57,986 nucleotides of DNA, taken from positions 1-57,986 of the forward strand of contig NZ_JADEWN010000034.1 in NCBI RefSeq assembly GCF_015207655.1. The letters are read 5' to 3'. The position numbers were made by a program, and so were the translations under genes. Position 1 is the stretch's first letter. Each line of letters starts with the position of its first letter. The notes beneath the pieces are model-generated. The model made no database searches. It saw only the letters and a program-made list of their open reading frames with translations, and was not told the DNA's origin. The stretch is from Gloeocapsopsis crepidinum LEGE 06123 (GTDB taxonomy: Bacteria; Cyanobacteriota; Cyanobacteriia; Cyanobacteriales; Chroococcidiopsidaceae). Positions 9,024-19,009 of this stretch are shown here, piece after piece.

Positions 9024-9581
9024 ATGGGTAGAACGCTAGAAAACAAGCAAGAAATTGTTGCTGAACTTAAGGAGAGTTTGAGTCAATCGCACTTAGCGCT
9101 TGTCATTGAATACCAAGGACTTACTGTTGCAGAGATTTCTGATCTGCGGCGACGACTGCGTCCTACTGGCACGATTTGCAAAGTGACAAAGAATACCTTT
9201 ATGGGTATTGCCATTGATGGTCAGGAGAACTGGCAACCGATGTCAGAATTCCTTCAAGGTTCTTCTGCCTTTTTACTTGTTAAAGAGGACATCAGCGGTG
9301 CGATCAAAGCTTACCAAGACTTCCAAAAAGCCAGTAAAAAAACTCAATTGCGTGGCGGCGTGATGGAAGGTCGGGTACTGAAAGAGCCTGATATTAAAGC
9401 ACTTGCAGATCTACCATCGAAAGAACAACTAATTGCTCAAATTGCTGGAGCGCTCAATGCTTTAGCAACCAAGATTGCTGTAGGGATCAACGAAGTTCCT
9501 GCTTCTTTGGGTCGCAGTATTCAAGCAATTTCAGAAAAAGATCAAAGCAATGGTGCTGCTGAAAGTAGCGATGCTGCTTAG
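9024..9581 (+). CDS. rplJ: 50S ribosomal protein L10
   Basis: This 185-residue L10 anchors the L7/L12 stalk. The sequence has the family N-terminus MGRTLENKQEIVAELKESL, the RRRLRPTG and KVTKNTFMGIA segments that contact rRNA, and the C-terminal helix that binds L7/L12 (PSKEQLIAQIAGALNALATKIAVGIN). AAGGAGGTGA (9007-9016) is a near-perfect ribosome binding site for the ATG at 9024. rplL follows after 50 bp. Confidence 0.96.
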   Translation: MGRTLENKQEIVAELKESLSQSHLALVIEYQGLTVAEISDLRRRLRPTGTICKVTKNTFMGIAIDGQENWQPMSEFLQGSSAFLLVKEDISGAIKAYQDFQKASKKTQLRGGVMEGRVLKEPDIKALADLPSKEQLIAQIAGALNALATKIAVGINEVPASLGRSIQAISEKDQSNGAAESSDAA

Positions 9582-9631
9582 TAGCTAACTTGCATTTGTA
9601 GAAACAACTAACACATTACAGGAGTTAATCA

Positions 9632-10030
9632 ATGTCTGCTGCAACCGAACAAATTTTAGAACAACTCAAGTCTTTAACTCTGCTAGAAGCTGCAGAGCTA
9701 GTCAAGCAAATTGAAGAAGCCTTTGGTGTCAGTGCGGCTGCACCTGCTGGTGGGATGATGATGATGGCTGCTCCTGGTGGCGCTGCGGCTGCACCTGCTG
9801 AGGAAGTCGAAGAACAAACTGAGTTTGATGTCATCTTAGATGAAGTACCTGCTGATAAGAAAATTGCTGTTCTTAAAGTGGTACGTACATTGACTGGGTT
9901 AGGTTTGAAAGAAGCTAAAGATCTCGTAGAGTCTACACCTAAGCCAGTTAAAGAAGCTGTTGCCAAAGATGCTGCTGAAGATATGAAAAAGCAGCTTGAA
10001 GAAGCCGGCGCTAAAGTTACTGTCAAGTAG
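9632..10030 (+). CDS. rplL: 50S ribosomal protein L7/L12
   Basis: This 132-residue stalk protein recruits translation factors. It has the N-terminal dimerisation helix ([29 protein letters not shown]), an Ala/Pro/Gly/Met hinge (about residues 34-57), and the conserved C-terminal domain with [29 protein letters not shown] lies 9 bases before the ATG. A 133-residue antisense frame across the gene is a shadow of its codon bias. Confidence 0.97.
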   Translation: MSAATEQILEQLKSLTLLEAAELVKQIEEAFGVSAAAPAGGMMMMAAPGGAAAAPAEEVEEQTEFDVILDEVPADKKIAVLKVVRTLTGLGLKEAKDLVESTPKPVKEAVAKDAAEDMKKQLEEAGAKVTVK

Positions 10031-10155
10031 TCATTGTTGAGCTGGGAAGCGGGGTAGGCGGGGAGACTAACAGAGTTATGAATGTGTTGAGTGTTGAGTT
10101 AAGAAAACTCTTTAATTCAAAACTCAAAGCTAATCACTCACCCCTCACCCCTCCC

Positions 10156-11883
10156 TTAGTGCAAGTCAGCTTCCCACACTCCTATATAAATGCGATCGCG
10201 ATTATTCCGCTCAATAACTCCTTTTAATTCACCTGTAGTAAATGAGTAGCGATCGCTACGGCGCTGATAAACTTGCTGCAATCCTTGATTAACTTCTGCA
10301 GAGGCGTTACCATCCAACAATTGCTTCAAAGTACTCTGCATAATTTGAGGATCGACAGATTGCGCAAACGATACTTCAGTTTGCTGTAGACGTCCAGAAC
10401 TACGATCAAATAAGTAGCCTAAGGTAACTTGGTTAGGCTTTATATCATAAATTGCCGCACGAGTATTGCCCCAAATACCTCTGGATGTTGTTGTCGGATT
10501 ACCCAGTGTTGCTCTTACTTGGCTTTCTGATGTACCTGTAGGAAACGCAGGAACGTTCTCTACTTGTGCTGGTACATTATCTTGTGGTGGTGCAGTAGGC
10601 GAAGGTACCGGAGACGTTTCTATTGTTGCTGGTTCTTGGTTTGGGCTTGGTGATTCCTGTACGAGTGATGATTCCTCTTCCTGAGTTTGTGGGGGTGATT
10701 CTTCTAACTGAGGAAACAAAGGTGGTGGTGCAGGAGATTCCACAGGTGGCAGTGTTGGTGATGCGACAGGTGCTATTGGTGATGGTGATATTACTGTCGG
10801 GCTTGCTTCAATAGAAGGTTCAGGGGTGACTTCTGGTGATGTCGTGCTGTTTGATATTGATGGTTGTGGCGCTTGACGAAAATTAGCTAAAACACCTATT
10901 GCTACCCCTCCTGCAAGCAAACCAGCGATCGCTAAAAATTGCCAATTGTGGTTTTTGCGGTATGGAGTTGTAATTACAGGAGATTGAGTTCGCTGTGCAG
11001 TAGTTCGCTGACGAGATCCTGAAATTGATAGTGTTGTTTTTTCATGTGTAGTTGCAGTAAGACTGGTATACTGCAAATCTTCTAACATTTTGATTGCCGT
11101 GGTGTAGCGATCGCGTGGATGATATTGAATTGCTTTATTAATAACTGCTGCAAATTTTGGGCTAATCTGAGGGATATATTGCTGCCAGAGAATTTCTTCA
11201 TGCTGTGATGTTTCTAGTTCTTGAGGCAGTTTTCCGGTCAGTAAATAAATTGCTGTCAAACCTAAGCCGTAGATATCACTAGCATAAACTGGTCTTCCTG
11301 CTGCTTGCTCTGGAGACATAAACCCAGGAGTTCCAATGACCATGGTTTGAGTGAGTTTACCTTGAGAATTAATTGCCGTTGCCATTGTTTGTTTGACTGC
11401 ACCAAAATCAATGAGCACGGGCTGATTGTTGGACTCACGCAGAATGATATTATCAGGTTTAATGTCGCGATAAATTATTCCTTGAGTGTGTACGTAATCT
11501 AGCACTTGCAGCAAGCTAACTAGAATTTCTCGTACGGCGTTTTCACTCAGCACTCCTGTGGTTGCTACTTTACTTGCTAGCGTTTGACCATGAATCCACT
11601 CTTGCACTAGAAAAAACTGACCTTGTTCTGAAAAATAGGCATACAGCTTAGGAATTTGGGTGCTTCCTTCGCCTAAAGCTTCCAAAGTTGCTGCTTCCCG
11701 TTGAAATCGCTGTTGAATTAACTGATACATACTTGGATCGTTCACCACTGGTTTGAGTTGCTTAATGACACAGCGGCGGCGTGAAGGCATATAAGTATCT
11801 TCTGCTAGAAAGGTTTCGCCAAACCCTCCAGAACCCAACAGTTGAATAATTTGATAGCGGTTGTTTAACAGCGTTGTCATCAC
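10156..11883 (-). CDS. Membrane-anchored Hanks-type serine/threonine kinase
   Basis: The 575-residue protein has a full protein kinase domain (about 9-270). The glycine loop is GSGGFGETF (17-25), the ATP lysine is K41, the catalytic loop is YRDIKPDN (D140), DFG is at 159-161, and the activation segment ends in GTPGFMSPEQ. One membrane helix (about 314-333) is followed by a Pro/Ser/Glu-rich linker (about 340-455) and a C-terminal domain of about 115 residues. That domain includes GTSESQVRATLGNPTTTSRG and should lie outside the cytoplasm. The layout resembles other cyanobacterial Spk kinases with an external sensor domain. The signal is unknown. The gene converges on rplL. Confidence 0.88.
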   Translation of the reverse strand: MMTTLLNNRYQIIQLLGSGGFGETFLAEDTYMPSRRRCVIKQLKPVVNDPSMYQLIQQRFQREAATLEALGEGSTQIPKLYAYFSEQGQFFLVQEWIHGQTLASKVATTGVLSENAVREILVSLLQVLDYVHTQGIIYRDIKPDNIILRESNNQPVLIDFGAVKQTMATAINSQGKLTQTMVIGTPGFMSPEQAAGRPVYASDIYGLGLTAIYLLTGKLPQELETSQHEEILWQQYIPQISPKFAAVINKAIQYHPRDRYTTAIKMLEDLQYTSLTATTHEKTTLSISGSRQRTTAQRTQSPVITTPYRKNHNWQFLAIAGLLAGGVAIGVLANFRQAPQPSISNSTTSPEVTPEPSIEASPTVISPSPIAPVASPTLPPVESPAPPPLFPQLEESPPQTQEEESSLVQESPSPNQEPATIETSPVPSPTAPPQDNVPAQVENVPAFPTGTSESQVRATLGNPTTTSRGIWGNTRAAIYDIKPNQVTLGYLFDRSSGRLQQTEVSFAQSVDPQIMQSTLKQLLDGNASAEVNQGLQQVYQRRSDRYSFTTGELKGVIERNNRDRIYIGVWEADLH

Positions 11884-12083
11884 ATCTTTTAAAGCTGTAC
11901 GCTCAATTTTGATTGCGATCGCCTAGCTTTTCCGTAGTTCTTACGGTATCAGATTTATCTTCCACCTTCCACAATACAGCAAACAGTTTTGCTAGAAAGT
12001 TGCTATATCTATTAGAACAGCTCTAGGAAAACTTATGCTTCAAACAACTAGCGATCGGCTGTTAACTTAAGTAGTTAATTGAT

Positions 12084-12620
12084 TTATGTTAAGTCTAAAA
12101 TGCCTTTTTCCTTCAGTTTTGGATTAAAGCGAATTGCAACTCGGATACCACGCGATTCTAAATTTGATATTATTGTTGCTTCGACTCTACGAGCTACACT
12201 TTTTAGTAACTTGATTTGTGTTAGTTCGTCACTTGCTTGATAACTAATTTGCTCATCTGCTGTCATTGCTAATTTGGCATCAATCGGTTCAGTCCACTGT
12301 GTTGTAGCAGTAGCATTTCCTGGAGGAATTGAGCCATTTTCTGCTATCCAAGCTTCTTTGATTGATTCTAAAATTGTGCGACTAGGACGACTAATTGTTT
12401 GCACTTTCAGCCACTGACATTTTTCAGGCTGACGTACTAAGTGTTGCTTGAGGCTGAGAACCACATCGCGCGAATACCCAACAAACTGTAATACGCGATC
12501 GCTGTCAAAAATAGCATAAACACCAACTTGACTTTGCAAGCCTTCAGGTAGTTGACCGTTTGCGTCAATATAAGAAATATACTCTAGATCTGTTAAGGAA
12601 GTCTTTATTTCTGTAGTCAT
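12084..12620 (-). CDS. GIY-YIG domain protein
   Basis: This 178-residue protein has a GIY-YIG-like core near residues 31-95: VGVYAIFDSDRVLQFVGYSRDVVLSLKQHL. The two signature triplets read VYA and FVGY, where GIY and YIG are expected. The substitutions suggest reduced or altered nuclease activity. The C-terminal third (QIKLLKSVARRVEATIISNLESRGIRVAIRFNPKLKEKGILDL) is a separate conserved segment found in cyanobacterial members. The function is unknown. It stands alone, with about 200 bp before the kinase start. Confidence 0.7.
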   Translation of the reverse strand: MTTEIKTSLTDLEYISYIDANGQLPEGLQSQVGVYAIFDSDRVLQFVGYSRDVVLSLKQHLVRQPEKCQWLKVQTISRPSRTILESIKEAWIAENGSIPPGNATATTQWTEPIDAKLAMTADEQISYQASDELTQIKLLKSVARRVEATIISNLESRGIRVAIRFNPKLKEKGILDLT

Positions 12621-12779
12621 TAGTTAATTAAAATGATTTATTCACTACAATCATAAATTTTACAAAGGAGATTAAGTTAAAAATTTTCCCTGAATTTTAT
12701 TTAATATTTAATTTAGGTAAATTGCTGATTTTCTCAAGATTAAGCAATTAATTAACTGTAACTTGAGACTATACTGTAA

Positions 12780-13382
12780 CTACAACGATTTTGAGGTAAC
12801 GCCTTTTAGGAGAAAATCCAAGGCACGACGCATATAACTTTCGATTTGCTCAGTTTCAGGTTGGAACAGGATCGACTTGAATAATAAGCCTGTCATTAGG
12901 TCGCAAATCAAGTCAGCATCAACCTCTGGAGATAATTCACCTCTTGCTTTTGCTCGTTCAAAAATGACAGATGCGACTTTACGTCGGGGTATCACATATT
13001 TTTTCCAATAAATTTCAGCAAAATGGGGAACTGTTGAAGCAAGGCTGATAATCATTGCTATCGTTTGACGACCTAATGGGGAAAGGTCAATCTCGGCAGC
13101 TTGTTTATGTACTTCTTCTAAATCTGCCCACAAACTTCCCGTGTCTGGTATGACTAGTTGCGGTCGATTGTGTTCTATCGCTTCAGCAATCAACTCTTCT
13201 TTAGAATGATAACGACGGTAAATTGTTGTTTTTCCTACACCTGCACGCGCTGCGATCGCTTCAATGCTTAATCCTTGATATCCTACTTCTGCCAACAAAT
13301 CGAGCGTTGCTTGTAAAATTGCTTGATTAACTTCGGTACTTCGGGGTCTTCCTGGCGAGCTTTTTGTTGTTTGACTGATCAT
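12780..13382 (-). CDS. TetR-family repressor, divergent from RND pump
   Basis: This 200-residue regulator has an N-terminal TetR helix-turn-helix (about residues 16-62: ILQATLDLLAEVGYQGLSIEAIAARAGVGKTTIYRRYHSKEEL) and an all-helical ligand-binding C-terminal domain. The preceding basic PGRPRST segment is common in this family. It is divergent from the membrane-fusion protein and RND permease genes. A perfect 8-bp inverted repeat lies inside the pump promoter (13501-13521), and a related sequence (tcgtatcgta, 13395-13404) sits just upstream of its own start. It is therefore probably the local repressor of the pump and of itself. Confidence 0.88.
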   Translation of the reverse strand: MISQTTKSSPGRPRSTEVNQAILQATLDLLAEVGYQGLSIEAIAARAGVGKTTIYRRYHSKEELIAEAIEHNRPQLVIPDTGSLWADLEEVHKQAAEIDLSPLGRQTIAMIISLASTVPHFAEIYWKKYVIPRRKVASVIFERAKARGELSPEVDADLICDLMTGLLFKSILFQPETEQIESYMRRALDFLLKGVTSKSL

Positions 13383-13496
13383 AATAGTAAGTATTCGTAT
13401 CGTAGGTCGCTCAAGGATATCCCCTTATAAAGTTATCTTATCAAACAGGTTTTCACTGCTTTGCAATCGTCGGCTAATTCTCTGTGAACATTTTTA

Positions 13497-13526
13497 TTGT
13501 AATACGATGCCGTATCGTATTATAAT
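13497..13526 (+). promoter_or_regulatory. RND pump promoter with overlapping TetR operator
   Basis: A candidate -35 TTGTAA (13497-13502) and -10 TATAAT (13521-13526) are 18 bases apart. The spacer is filled by AATACGAT-gccgt-ATCGTATT (13501-13521), a perfect 8-bp inverted repeat. A repressor bound there would block polymerase. The divergent TetR gene is the obvious candidate. Confidence 0.72.
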
Positions 13527-13658
13527 TTTAAAAGTTTTTTAAAGTTTAGTTACCGCTACTGCCACAGGTGTTGGGGATTTCTACTTAGCAGTGATTGTGT
13601 ATTGATTAACCAATAAGTAACGCAATATTGCGTTCATGGGAAGACTTTGATTCTAAAA

Positions 13659-15083
13659 ATGAGGGATAGAGCACAAGGTATGGCGCAATCTAATTCCGAT
13701 TACCCAAAAGCACCTGAGCAAACTCTTGATGAGTCATCACCAAGGAGAAAATCTCGGTCGAGATCAAAACGTCGTAATCGTTGGATTGCAATTATTAGTG
13801 CAGTTGTTTTGTTGACTGGTTTGGGGTTTGGTTGGCGGTGGTGGGTCAGCAGTCGTAGCGGTGCTGAGGGTCCTGCAGCCGGACAAATGCAGGGAATTCC
13901 TGTCAAATTAGAAACTTTAGAGACGACAACAGTGGAAAACACCACTGATTTTATTGGCTCACTAGAATCGCAACGCGCCGTCACACTTCGTCCCGAAGTC
14001 ACAGGGCGAGTCAGTCGCATTTTAGTAGATTCAGGCGATCGCGTTAGTGCTGGGACATCACTTATTCAACTGCGACCCGATCAGCAGCAAGCAAACCTGG
14101 CAAGTGTCCAAGCAAGCGTTAATTCAGCGCGAGCAATTCGTGCTAACGCCCAGTCACAAATAGAAGCATTAGAAGCCGAGCGCATCGCCCAACAGGCAGA
14201 AGTTGAGCTGCAAGAAGAAGAATTTCGGCGAATTTCGACATTAGTGAATCAAGGTGCATTACCACGACAGCAGTTAGATAGTGTTGTCCGCGATCGCCGC
14301 ACTGCCCAAGCAAACCTCAACGCGATTAATCGTCGGATTCAAGCGGCACGGGCAAGCTTGCAAGAAGCAGAGGCTGGACTACAGCAAGCACAAGCGAATG
14401 CTCAACTAGCTACTGCCGAACTTCAGGAAACCACCATTACAGCACCCTTTAGCGGTATTGTGGGCGATATCCCAGTACGTCTTGGCGATGTTGTAACAAA
14501 TAGCGATACACTTACCACAGTTACTCAAAACAGTCCGCTAGAACTGCGGCTATCAATTCCTTTAGAACGCGCACCAGATTTACGCCAAGGTCAACAAGTA
14601 GAATTAACTGACACCCAAGGAAACATCATTACTACTGGACAAATCAGCTTTATTGCACCGCGAGTAGACCCTAACGCACAAAGCATTTTGGCAAAGGCAA
14701 CTTTCAGTAACCAAGAAGAACGACTCCGCGATGGTCAATTCGTCCGCGCCAGGGTGATTTGGTCGGAACAACCAGGAATTTTGATTCCGACAACTGCAAT
14801 TACGCGATTAGCCGGAGAACCTTTCATCTTTGTTGCTGAAACCCCACAACCAGGAAGTGATGCACCATCAGCCGCGCCGGAAGGTGCCCCCACACCTAAA
14901 CTGATCGCACGACAGCGCCCTGTGGAGCTTGGTAGTCTTCAAGGTAATAATTATCAAGTACTTTCGGGTGTAGAACCAGGAGAGCAAGTTGTTGTTTCTG
15001 GAATTCTCAATCTTATGGATGGTGCGCCCATTGTACCGGATACCGCAATGTCTCAGCCGGTAGGAGCTAACGTACCACAGTAA
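13659..15083 (+). CDS. RND efflux periplasmic adaptor (membrane fusion protein)
   Basis: This is an AcrA/MexA-like adaptor that joins an RND pump to an outer membrane channel. After a basic cytoplasmic leader there is one membrane helix (RWIAIISAVVLLTGLGFGWRWW). Then come the barrel-sandwich strand (RPEVTGRVSRILVDSGDRVSAG), a long alpha hairpin rich in Gln and Ala (about 145-255), TITAPFSGIVGDIPVRLGDVV, and the beta-barrel and membrane-proximal domains. The signal is an anchor helix without a lipobox. The start could be ATG 13659, ATG 13680 or TTG 13647; none has a clear ribosome binding site. The permease follows after 160 bp. Confidence 0.88.
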   Translation: MRDRAQGMAQSNSDYPKAPEQTLDESSPRRKSRSRSKRRNRWIAIISAVVLLTGLGFGWRWWVSSRSGAEGPAAGQMQGIPVKLETLETTTVENTTDFIGSLESQRAVTLRPEVTGRVSRILVDSGDRVSAGTSLIQLRPDQQQANLASVQASVNSARAIRANAQSQIEALEAERIAQQAEVELQEEEFRRISTLVNQGALPRQQLDSVVRDRRTAQANLNAINRRIQAARASLQEAEAGLQQAQANAQLATAELQETTITAPFSGIVGDIPVRLGDVVTNSDTLTTVTQNSPLELRLSIPLERAPDLRQGQQVELTDTQGNIITTGQISFIAPRVDPNAQSILAKATFSNQEERLRDGQFVRARVIWSEQPGILIPTTAITRLAGEPFIFVAETPQPGSDAPSAAPEGAPTPKLIARQRPVELGSLQGNNYQVLSGVEPGEQVVVSGILNLMDGAPIVPDTAMSQPVGANVPQ

Positions 15084-15243
15084 CACAGCGTTTGTATTAC
15101 CGTCGCTTGACTAAAACAAGGATATTTCTTTTAGATTCTAGAGTTCAATAAAAGACCTCGTGTAATTTTAGCAAACTATACTAATTCATCTTAGATAAGA
15201 GCGACAAAGTAAGTTCTCCTCTGCACCCCTACTCCCTGATTTT

Positions 15244-18200
15244 ATGTTTGTCGAACTGTTTATCAAACGCCCTGTTGTCTCGATTGTCTGCGCCATCATT
15301 ATTGTCCTGATAGGCGCAGCGAGTATTCCTAATTTACCAATTGCGCAATATCCAGAGATTGCACCGCCGCAGGTGACAGTCACAGCTAACTACATCGGAG
15401 CAAGTGCCGAAGTCGTTGAAAACACGGTGACAAACATTTTAGAGCAAGCAGTCAACGGGGCAGAAGGCGTTCGCTACATTTCTTCATCGAGTAGTAACAA
15501 CGGCAATAGCTCGATTAATCTCACGTTTGAAACTGGACGCAATATTGATCTTGCTGCTGTAGACGTGCAAAACCGTGTTGCTACTGTTCAACCACAACTG
15601 CCAGAAAGTGTCCAGCGCACAGGAGTCACTGTTCTGAAGCAGTCAACAGGATTTTTGATGGCGATCGGGCTGTACTCTGAGAACGGTCAGTACACAAATA
15701 CCTTCTTGAGTAACTACGCTGACCTCTATATTGTCGATGCCCTCAGAAGAATTCAAGGCGTCAGTGAGGTGCAAGTATTTGGAGAACGTCGCTATGCGAT
15801 GCGGTTGTGGGTCGATCCTGAACAGCTTGCAAGTCGGGCATTAACGATGCAAGATGTAGTAGATGCCCTAAATGAGCAAAATATCCAAGTTGGAGCAGGG
15901 CAACTCGGACAACCACCAATTCCCAACGAACAACAGTATCAATTAGATTTAGAGGCACGCACGCAGTTCAACGATGCATCTCAGTTCGAGGATTTGATTT
16001 TAAGAACTGAAGAAAATGGCTCACTCGTGCGGTTTCGCGATGTTGGTCGGGTTGAACTCGGCGCACAAGACTATAGTACTATTTTGCGGTTTCGCGGTAT
16101 TGAAGCAACAGGATTAGGAATTTCTCAACTACCTGGAAGTAATGCGCTCGAAGTTGCCGCAGCGGTAAAAGCCGAATTAGAACGACTTGGGCAGCGGTTT
16201 CCACCAGGGATGGCATATCAGATTGCATTTGATACAACGGCATTTGTGCAACAATCACTCACTGAAGTTGTCACTACCTTGATTCAGGCGATCGCACTTG
16301 TTGTCTTAATCATTTTCATCTTTCTGCAAGACTGGCGCACTACCCTCATTCCGGCAATTACGATTCCAGCTTCGCTGATCGGTACGTTTATATTTGTGCA
16401 AGTTTTTGGGTTTTCGATCAATACTTTGACACTGTTCGGATTAACGCTTGCTACAGGGATGGTCGTCGATGATGCAATTATCGTTGTCGAAAATATTTCC
16501 CGCCTGATTCAAGATAAGGAAATGAACCCGCGATCAGCGGCGATTGAGTCGATGCGCGAGTTAACAAGTGCTGTTATTGCAACTTCGCTTGTATTGATGG
16601 CGGTATTTGTTCCGGTGGCGTTTTTCCCTGGTTCTACAGGCGCACTGTATCGCCAATTTGCCTTGACAATCGCATTTTCAATTACTGTATCAACCTTTCT
16701 CGCGCTGACGTTTACGCCATCAATGTCGGCAAAGTTATTGCGACAAGGACAGCACCCCCCACGGTGGCTAGCATGGTTTTTCAATCGCTTCAATCATTTT
16801 TTGGATAATTCGCAACGCGGCTATGCGCGATCGCTGCGCACGCTGATGCGGTTTAAAATGATCGTGCTGGGTGTCTTTGTCTTAGCTTTGGGCTTGACAG
16901 CTTGGATGTTTGCTCGCGTCCCCTCAGGCTTTTTACCTGATGAAGATCAAGGCTACTTTATTACACTCGTGCAAGCGCCCGAAGGTGTTTCCCTCAACTA
17001 CACGAGCGATGTGATTGCCCAGGTTGAACAGGAACTAAAACAAGTTCCAGAAATTGCGGCTAGCTTTGCCGTTGCAGGATTTAGCTTCACTGGTAGTAGT
17101 GCCAACAACGGTATTATATTTTCTAATCTCAGACCTTGGGAAGAACGCCGCGAAGCAGGACAATCGGTAGATGCAATTATTGGTCAATTGTTTGGTCGAT
17201 TTGCAGCCATTACCGAAGCGAGGATTTTACCACTCAATCCGCCAGCAATTCAAGGATTAGGAACCTTTGGCGGATTCAGCTTTCAGTTACAAGATCGCCG
17301 TGGTGTGAATGACCTCAATTCACTCGTGCAAGCTGCTGGACAAATTATGGGACAAGCGAATCAAACTCCTGGTTTGCAGCAAGTATTTACAACCTTTGCC
17401 GCAAGTACGCCTAAACTGTCAATTGATATTGACCGCGATACTGCTAAGGCACTTCAGGTTTCGGTTGATGATATTTTAAATACAATACAAACTGCGATCG
17501 CTTCGCAATATGTCAACGACTTTACCTTGGGACAGCGCAACTATCGAGTTTACGTACAAGCTGACCAGCGATTTCGTTCTGAACCAGGAGATATTAGTCG
17601 TCTGTATGTGCGATCGGCAGCGGGAGAAATGATTCCACTCAGCAATCTTGTCTCACTGACTCCTGAAACTGGTGCTCAAACAATTAACCACTTTAATCTG
17701 TTCCGCTCAATTGAAATTACTGGTTCAGCCGCACCTGGCTTTAGTTCAGGTGATGCAATTCAAGCGATGGAAGAGGTCGCGGCTGATGTCTTGCCGCCTG
17801 GATTAGACTATCAATGGTCAGGAACATCATTGGAAGAAATCGAATCTGGAGGACAAGCCCCAATCATCTTTGGTTTAGGATTAGTCTTTGTCTTTTTAGT
17901 GTTGGCGGCACAATACGAAAACTTTATCGACCCTTTCATTATTATGCTGGCAGTACCACTCGCGATCTTGGGTGCGTTAATCGCACAGTCACTACGCGGG
18001 CTGATCAACGATGTGTACTGTCAGGTAGGGTTAGTGATGTTGATTGGTTTAGCAAGTAAAAACTCGATTCTCATTGTCGAGTTTGCGAACCAACTGCGTG
18101 CTGAAGGATTACCACTAGTGAAGGCTGCGATTGAAGCGGCACGGGAACGCTTGCGTCCAATTTTGATGACAGCAATTTCTACCTTAGTGGGTATTTTTCC

Positions 18201-18393
18201 TTTGGTTATTGCCACAGGTGCAGGCGCAGGTAGCCGTCAGTCATTAGGAACTGCGGTTTTTGGTGGAATGTTAGTGGCAACATTTTTGTCGTTATTTGTT
18301 ATACCCGTACTCTATGTTGTCGTCGTTTCAATCGAAGAAAGCGTGCGATCGCGCTTCGGTTGGTCCAAGTTCGATGAAAACCTTGATAGTTAG
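15244..18393 (+). CDS. RND multidrug efflux permease, HAE1 (AcrB-like)
   Basis: This 1049-residue inner-membrane pump exports hydrophobic or amphiphilic compounds by proton antiport. The typical duplicated architecture is visible: helix 1 at residues 9-28, a large periplasmic loop, helices 2-6, a second loop and helices 8-12. The proton-relay acids sit in GMVVDDAIIVVEN (helix 4), and the lysine in LIGLASKNSILIVEFAN (helix 10). Both agree with AcrB. The conserved RLRPILMTA is also present. No outer membrane factor is encoded nearby, so it must use one encoded elsewhere. Control by the TetR regulator is inferred from the operator. Confidence 0.93.
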   Translation: MFVELFIKRPVVSIVCAIIIVLIGAASIPNLPIAQYPEIAPPQVTVTANYIGASAEVVENTVTNILEQAVNGAEGVRYISSSSSNNGNSSINLTFETGRNIDLAAVDVQNRVATVQPQLPESVQRTGVTVLKQSTGFLMAIGLYSENGQYTNTFLSNYADLYIVDALRRIQGVSEVQVFGERRYAMRLWVDPEQLASRALTMQDVVDALNEQNIQVGAGQLGQPPIPNEQQYQLDLEARTQFNDASQFEDLILRTEENGSLVRFRDVGRVELGAQDYSTILRFRGIEATGLGISQLPGSNALEVAAAVKAELERLGQRFPPGMAYQIAFDTTAFVQQSLTEVVTTLIQAIALVVLIIFIFLQDWRTTLIPAITIPASLIGTFIFVQVFGFSINTLTLFGLTLATGMVVDDAIIVVENISRLIQDKEMNPRSAAIESMRELTSAVIATSLVLMAVFVPVAFFPGSTGALYRQFALTIAFSITVSTFLALTFTPSMSAKLLRQGQHPPRWLAWFFNRFNHFLDNSQRGYARSLRTLMRFKMIVLGVFVLALGLTAWMFARVPSGFLPDEDQGYFITLVQAPEGVSLNYTSDVIAQVEQELKQVPEIAASFAVAGFSFTGSSANNGIIFSNLRPWEERREAGQSVDAIIGQLFGRFAAITEARILPLNPPAIQGLGTFGGFSFQLQDRRGVNDLNSLVQAAGQIMGQANQTPGLQQVFTTFAASTPKLSIDIDRDTAKALQVSVDDILNTIQTAIASQYVNDFTLGQRNYRVYVQADQRFRSEPGDISRLYVRSAAGEMIPLSNLVSLTPETGAQTINHFNLFRSIEITGSAAPGFSSGDAIQAMEEVAADVLPPGLDYQWSGTSLEEIESGGQAPIIFGLGLVFVFLVLAAQYENFIDPFIIMLAVPLAILGALIAQSLRGLINDVYCQVGLVMLIGLASKNSILIVEFANQLRAEGLPLVKAAIEAARERLRPILMTAISTLVGIFPLVIATGAGAGSRQSLGTAVFGGMLVATFLSLFVIPVLYVVVVSIEESVRSRFGWSKFDENLDS

Positions 18394-18481
18394 ATAATCG
18401 CTATATTGCTCAATAAACAAAGTCCACCAATTTAGAGTCGTGAAGTGTTGAGTTTAAGAGAGTTATGAGAAAGTTCTTCAA

Positions 18482-18520
18482 TTCAAAACGTGCTAACGCA
18501 CCGCTACGCTAACAAAACTT
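18482..18520 (-). repeat. Dispersed intergenic repeat, family A
   Basis: This is the reverse-oriented copy, with acgtgctaacgcaccgctac as its core and flanks made of aactcaaaac-type tracts. It lies in the 220-bp gap between convergent genes. Confidence 0.7.
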
Positions 18521-18614
18521 AAAACTCAAAACTTTGCTTAGAGTAACCTCGAAACAAGTCAAAAGGCATCTGTGATTCATACAGAAGGTCTAACCTTAAC
18601 CTGTAGGCTGAAAT

Positions 18615-18974
18615 TTACTCAATCCAAACTGTTACAGCAGCAACGGCAATCAACATCTCATCATTTTTATCGTTCAAAGCAGGAATTGCTTTGCCCTGAA
18701 CGCTCATGCCGCCTGATTCAACAGTCAGAGTTTTTTGACCAAAAGGCAATACTGCCAGGACTTCGGCTGCGCGAACTTGTTCGGGATAGGGGACAGCGAC
18801 CTTTACTTCGACAATCATCTGATTAGGATCGTCTAAGCCCGCAACTTCCCAAACCCCAGGTAAAGCATTATGCGCGATCGCATTTCGCACTGCCCTTGCT
18901 GCAGCAACTGTTGGCTCTTGCCCGTGCTGATCTACTCCCATCCCCATTTCAATAATTAAACGTTTACGAGTCAC
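18615..18974 (-). CDS. Lin0512 family protein
   Basis: This 119-residue protein matches the small Lin0512 family. It starts with RLIIEMGMGVDQHGQEPTVAA, followed by ARAVRNAIAHNALPG, MIVEVKVAVPYPEQV and a GGMSVQGKAIPALNDKNDEMLIAVAAVTV end. The family occurs in bacteria and has no established role. The start is GTG at 18974. It is 35 bp downstream of the EVE gene on the same strand, so they may share a transcript. Confidence 0.8.
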   Translation of the reverse strand: MTRKRLIIEMGMGVDQHGQEPTVAAARAVRNAIAHNALPGVWEVAGLDDPNQMIVEVKVAVPYPEQVRAAEVLAVLPFGQKTLTVESGGMSVQGKAIPALNDKNDEMLIAVAAVTVWIE

Positions 18975-19009
18975 TGTAACCTCTAAACATGAGTTAAACT
19001 AAGGACTAC

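Noticed and set aside
9625-10026. 133-residue antisense frame over rplL
   Set aside because: It is an exact shadow of rplL caused by its Ala/Gly-rich codon use; no ribosome binding site or independent homology.
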